Assembly (NCBI RefSeq): GCF_020150815.1
Contig: NZ_CP083723.1
Span: forward strand, 3,162,001-3,226,000
Origin: Haloprofundus salilacus
GTDB taxonomy: Archaea; Halobacteriota; Halobacteria; Halobacteriales; Haloferacaceae
Reading direction: 5' to 3'
DNA: 64,000 nt
Positions 59,795 through 64,000 of the stretch are shown here, in pieces. Below the pieces are notes generated by a model. The model made no database searches and was not told the DNA's origin. It was given only the letters and a program-made list of their open reading frames with translations. Every line of letters begins with the position of its first letter. The first letter of the stretch is position 1. Made by a program: the position numbers and the translations under genes.

Positions 59795-60112
59795 ACGCTG
59801 TCCGGACCTGTCGAGTTCGCCGGAGCCTCACGTCACCTCGATATCCTCTCGAATCTTCGACTCGCCGACATCAAGGTCGGGATGGTGTTCGTCGCGATGT
59901 CGAAGCGCCTCGTCGACGACGCCGTCCTCCGTGTCCGCAGTCGTCTCGAACTCGCAGTCACCGACGACGCAGCCGTATCCGTACGACGTGACGAGTCAGG
60001 TTCGGAGCGCCGTCGGAGAGGGTCTTCTGCCTGTACCTACCAGCGTCCGGAATCCGAGCAACGCACGGTGGCAATCGAACCGCTCTTGTCGCCGCAACCG
60101 CGAGCGGTAGGC
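59795..60112. other. Spacer containing a decayed small zinc-finger gene
   Basis: The reverse strand carries the remnant described separately (59828-59995). Otherwise this 318-nt GC-rich spacer has no gene I can support; long open frames across it belong to out-of-frame reading of GC-rich DNA. Confidence 0.45.
59828..59995 (-). pseudogene. Small C2H2-like zinc-finger protein gene that has lost its start
   Basis: The frame encodes SYGYGCVVGDCEFETTADTEDG..RHRDEHHPDLDVGESKIREDIEVT and stop. The pattern C-x4-C...H-x3/4-H looks like a genuine small zinc-finger domain of the type seen in short haloarchaeal proteins. But between the in-frame TGA at 59996-59998 and the first conserved residue there are only CTC, GTC and ACG codons: no ATG, GTG or TTG. 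So the start has been lost, or a non-standard start is used. Confidence 0.55.
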
Positions 60113-61036
60113 GTGAATTCGGGAATCTCGTACTCGCTCGTCGCCGCCATCGTCTGGGGCGTCTACCTGTTCGTCCTCAAACGGTACTTCGACGGGATTC
60201 CCGGTTCGGTCCTCACCGTCCTCGTCAACGTTGCAGCAATTTCGTGGTATCTCCCGGTTCTTCTCACGTCGGTCTCGCTCTCGGAGACGCCGTCGGTTAC
60301 GTCGTTGGGGTTCGAGGCGCTCGCCATCGTCGTCGGGACCGTCTGTGCGACGGGTGCGGCGTTTCTGGTGTTTCTCCGGGCGCTCGACGCGGGCGACGTC
60401 TCCTACGTCGCCCCGATTAACAAGGTGGTCCCGGTGTTCGTCCTCCCGATAGAGATTCTGCTGCTGCACGAGCGACTCGCGCCGATTCAGATTCTCGGCG
60501 TCGTCGTCGCGACGTTTGCCGTCTACGTCGCGAACTACCGGGGCGGCCGCCTCTCCGATCCGATACGCGCCGCTTCGTCGTCGACGGCGGCGCAACTCGC
60601 GCTGCTGAGCGCCGCCTGTTACGCGGTCAGCGACGTGGGAAAGCGAGTCGCTCTTCAGGAGTTGAACCTACAGCCGGAGCTCTGGGTCGTCGTGCTCCTC
60701 GGCGGCGTCACCGTCGTCGTGCTGCCGTTCGCCGCCAGGTCGTGGCCCGACGGCACGCTCACGCGGCGGACGGTCGGCGAACTCGCCGTCGGCGGCTTTC
60801 TCGTCGCGCTCGGCGAGCACGTCACGTCGCTGGCGTTCGCGGCGGTTCCGGCGAGCATCGCCTCGCCCATCATCAACACGCAGGCGGTGGTCGCCGTGGT
60901 TCTCGGTGGCGTACTCCTCCGCGAGGAGTTCTTCGGGACCCGGCTTGTCGCCGCGGCGCTGGCGGTCTGCGGCGTCGGTCTCATCGCACTCGATTCGACG
61001 AATCTAAGCGCCGTTCTCGACTGGTTCTGGGGCTAA
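60113..61036 (+). CDS. EamA-family (DMT) membrane transporter
   Basis: 307 residues from GTG, with ten hydrophobic helices in two EamA halves: ISYSLVAAIVWGVYLFVLKRY ... VSYVAPINKVVPVFVLPIEILLLHERL ... SIASPIINTQAVVAVVLGGVLLREEFFGTRLVAAALAVCGVGLI. Members export or import amino acids and small metabolites. The upstream open frame reads through the spacer with unlikely Arg-rich sequence, so the GTG at 60113 is preferred. It is convergent with nothing; hisS follows after ~195 nt. Confidence 0.85.
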   Translation: MNSGISYSLVAAIVWGVYLFVLKRYFDGIPGSVLTVLVNVAAISWYLPVLLTSVSLSETPSVTSLGFEALAIVVGTVCATGAAFLVFLRALDAGDVSYVAPINKVVPVFVLPIEILLLHERLAPIQILGVVVATFAVYVANYRGGRLSDPIRAASSSTAAQLALLSAACYAVSDVGKRVALQELNLQPELWVVVLLGGVTVVVLPFAARSWPDGTLTRRTVGELAVGGFLVALGEHVTSLAFAAVPASIASPIINTQAVVAVVLGGVLLREEFFGTRLVAAALAVCGVGLIALDSTNLSAVLDWFWG

Positions 61037-61230
61037 CAGGCGACGAGTCGAATCCGTTCTCGCGTTCGCAAGCGGCGCGTCGCGCTCCCGCCTCGGCCGC
61101 GTTGCGTCGATGAGTCAGCGCACGCACGGTGTTGGCCCCGCTCCCGTATTTGAACGTACGGCGTCGCTCGAAACGCTCTCCGCCCGTCGAAAGGACAGGG
61201 TTCAAGCGACCGCTCCGCAAACCACCGTGC

Positions 61231-62526
61231 ATGTACGACCACCTCAAGGGATTTCGTGATTTCTACCCCGACGAGATGGCTCCCCGACGGGAGGTCATCG
61301 ACACGATGGAAGGCGCCGCGAAGCGCTACGGCTTCCGCGAAGTCGGCACGCCGGCGCTCGAACGGACGCAGATGTACGTCGACAAGTCCGGCGAGGAGAT
61401 AGTCGACGAGCTGTACGCGTTCACCGACAAGGGCGGCCGCGATGTCGCACTGACGCCCGAACTGACGCCGACCGTCGCGCGGATGGTCGTCGCCAAGCAA
61501 CAGGCGCTGTCGAAACCCATCAAGTGGTTCTCGACGCGGCCGTTCTGGCGCTACGAGCAGGTCCAGCAGGGTCGCTTCCGGGAGTTCTACCAGACTAACG
61601 TAGACATCTTCGGCTCCGCCGAACCCGAGGCGGACGCCGAGATTCTGGCGTTTGCGGCCGACGCACTCACCGACCTCGGTCTCACGGCCGACGACTTCGA
61701 GTTTCGCGTCTCCCACCGCGACATCCTCGGCGGTCTCCTCACGGCGTTCCGCCCCGATGTGGATACCCGCGACGCCATCCGTGCCGTCGACAAACGCGCG
61801 AAGGTCGACGAGACGGAGTACCTCGGACTCCTCACCGACGCGGGTCTCTCGTGGGACGACGCCGAGCAGTTCGACAGCCTCGTCGCGGGCGGCAACCTCG
61901 ACGAGATAGCGGAGTTCGGCGGCGACGACGTGGAAGCCGCCGTCGAGAACCTCCGCGAGGTGCTGGCGGCAGCCGAAGATTTCGGCGCGCGCGACTACTG
62001 TACCGTCTCGCTGACGACCGCCCGCGGACTGGACTACTACACCGGCGTCGTCTTCGAGTGCTTCGACTCGACCGGCGAGGTCGGGCGCTCGGTGTTCGGC
62101 GGCGGCCGCTACGACGACCTCATCGAGAGCTTCGGCGGCCAGCCCACTCCGGCGGTCGGCGTCGCGCCCGGCCACGCGCCGCTGAACCTCCTGCTCCAGC
62201 GCGCGGGCGTCTGGCCCGAGGGCGCAGCCTCGACCGACTACTACGTGCTCTCGGTCGGCGACACCCGGTCGGTCGCCAGCCGCGTCGCCCGCGAGCTCCG
62301 TGCGGCGGGTAACACCGTCGAGACCGACGTCTCGGGTCGCAGCTTCGGCGCGCAGATGGGGTACGCCGACAGCATCGGGGCGTCGACGGTCGTCATCGTC
62401 GGCGAGCAGGACCTCGAAAACGACGAGGTGACGGTAAAGGACATGGAGAGCGGCGAGCAGACGACTGCGCCCGTCGACGAGTTCCCCGGCGACCTTGACG
62501 TGCCGACGTACGACGACTACGTCTGA
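61231..62526 (+). CDS. hisS: Histidyl-tRNA synthetase
   Basis: 431 residues. Class II synthetase: LKGFRDFYPDEM start, motif 2 around RPFWRYEQVQQGRFREFYQTNVD, the HisRS loop DYYTGVVFECF and GGGRYDDLIESFGG (HisA/HisB motifs), and the anticodon-binding C-terminus (YYVLSVGDTRSVASRVARELRAAGNTVETDVSGRSFGAQMGYADS). It charges tRNA-His. The ATG at 61231 fits the family start, though the frame extends upstream. Confidence 0.97.
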   Translation: MYDHLKGFRDFYPDEMAPRREVIDTMEGAAKRYGFREVGTPALERTQMYVDKSGEEIVDELYAFTDKGGRDVALTPELTPTVARMVVAKQQALSKPIKWFSTRPFWRYEQVQQGRFREFYQTNVDIFGSAEPEADAEILAFAADALTDLGLTADDFEFRVSHRDILGGLLTAFRPDVDTRDAIRAVDKRAKVDETEYLGLLTDAGLSWDDAEQFDSLVAGGNLDEIAEFGGDDVEAAVENLREVLAAAEDFGARDYCTVSLTTARGLDYYTGVVFECFDSTGEVGRSVFGGGRYDDLIESFGGQPTPAVGVAPGHAPLNLLLQRAGVWPEGAASTDYYVLSVGDTRSVASRVARELRAAGNTVETDVSGRSFGAQMGYADSIGASTVVIVGEQDLENDEVTVKDMESGEQTTAPVDEFPGDLDVPTYDDYV

Positions 62527-62583
62527 GGCCGCAGTCCGCCAGGGCGTTCGAGGTCGACGAGCGAAGTTATCGTCTGCACAATT

Positions 62584-62590
62584 ATTATAC
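62584..62590 (+). promoter_or_regulatory. TATA-like box for the CopD-like gene
   Basis: ATTATAC lies 25-31 nt before the ATG at 62615, in a short AT-rich stretch. Confidence 0.5.
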
Positions 62591-62614
62591 ATACTTGATA
62601 CGTAGCGTCGGGAA

Positions 62615-63079
62615 ATGGTCCTCTCGCACCCGACCGCCCTGCTCGTCCGCCTGCTCCACGTCACCGGCGTCGGCGTTGCCGTCGGCGGTGCCGTCCTGAC
62701 GTGGGCGGCGAGTCACCGAGCGGTTTCGACCGGTCGCGCCGACGCCGTCGATGGCGCCCTCGTCGTCGCGGAGACGTACGAGTGGCTCTTCTGGGGCGCT
62801 CTCGGTGCAGTCGTCGCCAGCGGCGTCGGCAATCTCGGATCGCTCGGACTCGGCGTCTCCGGTCCCGAAACGGCGTGGGGGACGACGCTCGCGCTCAAAC
62901 TGACGGTGCTCGCGGCGTTTCTCGCGGGGTCGGCGGCCCGGACACTGTCGGTTTCGTTCGCGGCGGCGCGGTCCAATGCGGACGCCGCCACCGCGGGCCG
63001 TCTTCGGGCAACGTACGCCGTTACAACCGTCGTGCTGCTCGCGCTCGTCGGATTCGGGGAGGTGCTGGCGCATGGCTGA
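62615..63079 (+). CDS. CopD-like membrane protein
   Basis: 154 residues with four hydrophobic helices. The N-terminal LLVRLLHVTGVGVAVGGAVLTW and the later LALKLTVLAAFLAGSAARTL resemble the CopD/YebZ copper-resistance fold, with a His in the first helix (LLHVTG) and Lys/His late. It may handle copper or a haem-like ligand in the membrane. It overlaps the next gene by 8 nt, so the two are an operon. Confidence 0.72.
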   Translation: MVLSHPTALLVRLLHVTGVGVAVGGAVLTWAASHRAVSTGRADAVDGALVVAETYEWLFWGALGAVVASGVGNLGSLGLGVSGPETAWGTTLALKLTVLAAFLAGSAARTLSVSFAAARSNADAATAGRLRATYAVTTVVLLALVGFGEVLAHG

Positions 63080-63617
63080 GTCGCCGGCGGACGACCACGG
63101 ACCGGAGCGGCGCTCCGAGCGATGTCCAGACGCGCGGGCCGAAGACGGACGGCCGCTCCCGGCGCTGGCCGTCTGGGGACTCGCGACGTTTCACGTCGCC
63201 GCGCTGGTGGTCTCGCTCGTCGTCGCCCTCCACGTCGGCGGGTCGCTGGGAGAACTCCTCTCGGGGCTGAACACCGCCGTCGGACTCGGCGTCTTCGCGT
63301 ACCTCTGGGCGCTCACGTGGTGGACGAACCGCCGCGCGCTCACCGACGCCTGGCGTGGGGACGGGTTCGACCCCCGAGCGGCGGCGACGCGGGCGACGCT
63401 CTGGGGCGGCGTCACCGGCGTCTGCTTCCTCCTCGGACCGCTCGTGCTCTTCTCGGTCCTGCTGGTCGTGCAGGGCGCATCCGTTCTCGCGGTACTCGCT
63501 ATCGCTTTGCTCGGGGCGCTCGTCGCCGCTATCGTCGGTGCGGTGATCGGCGGCGCGTTCGGCGTCGTCGACGTGGCGCTGCTGCGCGCGGTCGATACTG
63601 TCCGGAGAACGCCGTAG
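63072..63617 (+). CDS. Membrane protein of unknown function, paired with the CopD-like protein
   Basis: 181 residues. A charged 35-residue N-terminus precedes four hydrophobic helices: ALAVWGLATFHVAALVVSLVVALHVGG, NTAVGLGVFAYLWALTWWTNRRAL, GVCFLLGPLVLFSVLLVVQG and VLAIALLGALVAAIVGAVIGGAFGVVD. No motif I recognise. Overlap with the CopD-like gene suggests joint function. The frame upstream of 63072 is out-of-frame CopD sequence. Confidence 0.75.
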   Translation: MAESPADDHGPERRSERCPDARAEDGRPLPALAVWGLATFHVAALVVSLVVALHVGGSLGELLSGLNTAVGLGVFAYLWALTWWTNRRALTDAWRGDGFDPRAAATRATLWGGVTGVCFLLGPLVLFSVLLVVQGASVLAVLAIALLGALVAAIVGAVIGGAFGVVDVALLRAVDTVRRTP

Positions 63618-63726
63618 CGACCGAGAGTTCGACTGTCGACGGCTACTCCGCGTAACAACTCACCTCAACGGCCACTCCGCCCAACACACACGTAGCATCG
63701 CCGTGTAGCTCTACGCGGTGAACCCC

Positions 63727-64000
63727 ATGTACGACAGTATCCTCGTCGCGACCGACGGCAGTGGCCCATCCGAGGCGGCGGTCGACCGCGCGCTCGACCT
63801 CGCACAGCGGTACGGAGCGACGCTCCACGCTATCTCGATCGTCGACACGAGAGTGTACACCGACGTCGACGTTCGGTCCGAACCCGTCCTCGACACACTC
63901 GAAGAACAGTCGCAGAACGCCGTCGACGCCGTCGCCGAGGCCAGCGCGGCCGCGGACGCGGACGTTCCCGTCGTCACGGACGTCGTACACGGGTCGCCCG
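63727..64000 (+). CDS. Universal stress protein (UspA family), N-terminal part
   Basis: The first 91 residues are in the window: MYDSILVATDGSGPSEAAVDRALDLAQRYGATLHAISIVD. This is the UspA start, with the ATP-binding Asp and Gly region (ATDGS); the G-2x-G-9x-G(S/T) loop lies beyond the window. Single-domain Usp proteins are numerous in haloarchaea and respond to stress. Cut by the window edge. Confidence 0.93.
   Translation, partial: MYDSILVATDGSGPSEAAVDRALDLAQRYGATLHAISIVDTRVYTDVDVRSEPVLDTLEEQSQNAVDAVAEASAAADADVPVVTDVVHGSP

Noticed and set aside
1-64000. CRISPR arrays, rRNA genes, intact insertion sequences and integrases
   Set aside because: I looked for regularly spaced repeats, conserved rRNA stretches and transposase or integrase motifs and saw none.

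Overview
ORGANISM. The window is chromosomal DNA of a halophilic archaeon (class Halobacteria). Evidence: high GC with strong G/C at third codon positions, acidic predicted proteins, archaeal-type informational genes (aIF2-gamma, Rpo7/RpoE, Spt4, S24e, S19e, PDCD5-like protein, a Kae1-Bud32 fusion, class I LysRS), Tat-type lipoproteins, and TATA-like boxes 22-30 nt before many start codons, as expected for leaderless haloarchaeal transcripts. GH68/GH32 fructan enzymes and a PitA-type haem protein with a His-rich linker also fit. I cannot assign a genus from sequence alone.

LAYOUT. 1-4050: end of a thiolase gene, a AAA ATPase translationally coupled to a PhnP-like metallo-hydrolase, and a nuclease-like conserved protein. 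4247-9306: the archaeal translation/transcription/KEOPS cluster (aIF2-gamma, Fcf1-like PIN, Rpo7, Spt4, dephospho-CoA kinase, S24e, Kae1-Bud32); S27ae, which I expect here, is absent. 9409-11690: small conserved proteins, XTP pyrophosphatase, and a tiny ORF overlapping a PIN-like gene. 11722-16406: tungstate/molybdate locus (MOT1-like permease, TupABC-type ABC transporter, ModE/MOP regulator). 16425-24101: aldolase, TrkA, membrane proteins, MFS, GNAT, acyl-CoA ligase. 24243-27492: response regulator, a duplicated scrap of the GNAT gene, a polysaccharide deacetylase/formyltransferase pair, a highly structured non-coding segment and tRNA-Thr. 27548-36515: metabolic and hypothetical genes, tRNA-Gly, a three-way-junction inverted-repeat structure, a possible nucleotide-modification (Nmad3-like) protein, a PQQ-type sugar dehydrogenase and a frameshifted lipoprotein gene. 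36570-42035: GH68 and a fused amidotransferase-like/GH32 enzyme, with an OsmC/HTH pair between them. 42322-50587: aldo-keto reductase, small regulators, PitA, formate/nitrite-type channel, PadR, membrane protease, LURP-like protein. 50828-64000: LysS-PyrH operon, MoaE, small wHTH, second membrane protease, ThiL, flippase-like protein, S19e/PDCD5/PP-loop operon, a decayed zinc-finger gene, EamA transporter, HisS, CopD-like membrane pair and the start of a UspA gene.

HOW IT WORKS TOGETHER. Most of the window is core chromosome. The coherent accessory stories are: metal-oxyanion uptake and use (MOT1, TupABC, ModE, and MoaE at 53 kb); fructan or sucrose use (GH68 plus GH32, neither with a visible export signal); and a two-gene glycan-editing candidate (de-N-acetylase plus N-formyltransferase) near duplicated and structured DNA. 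No CRISPR array, intact insertion sequence, rRNA or replication origin was seen.
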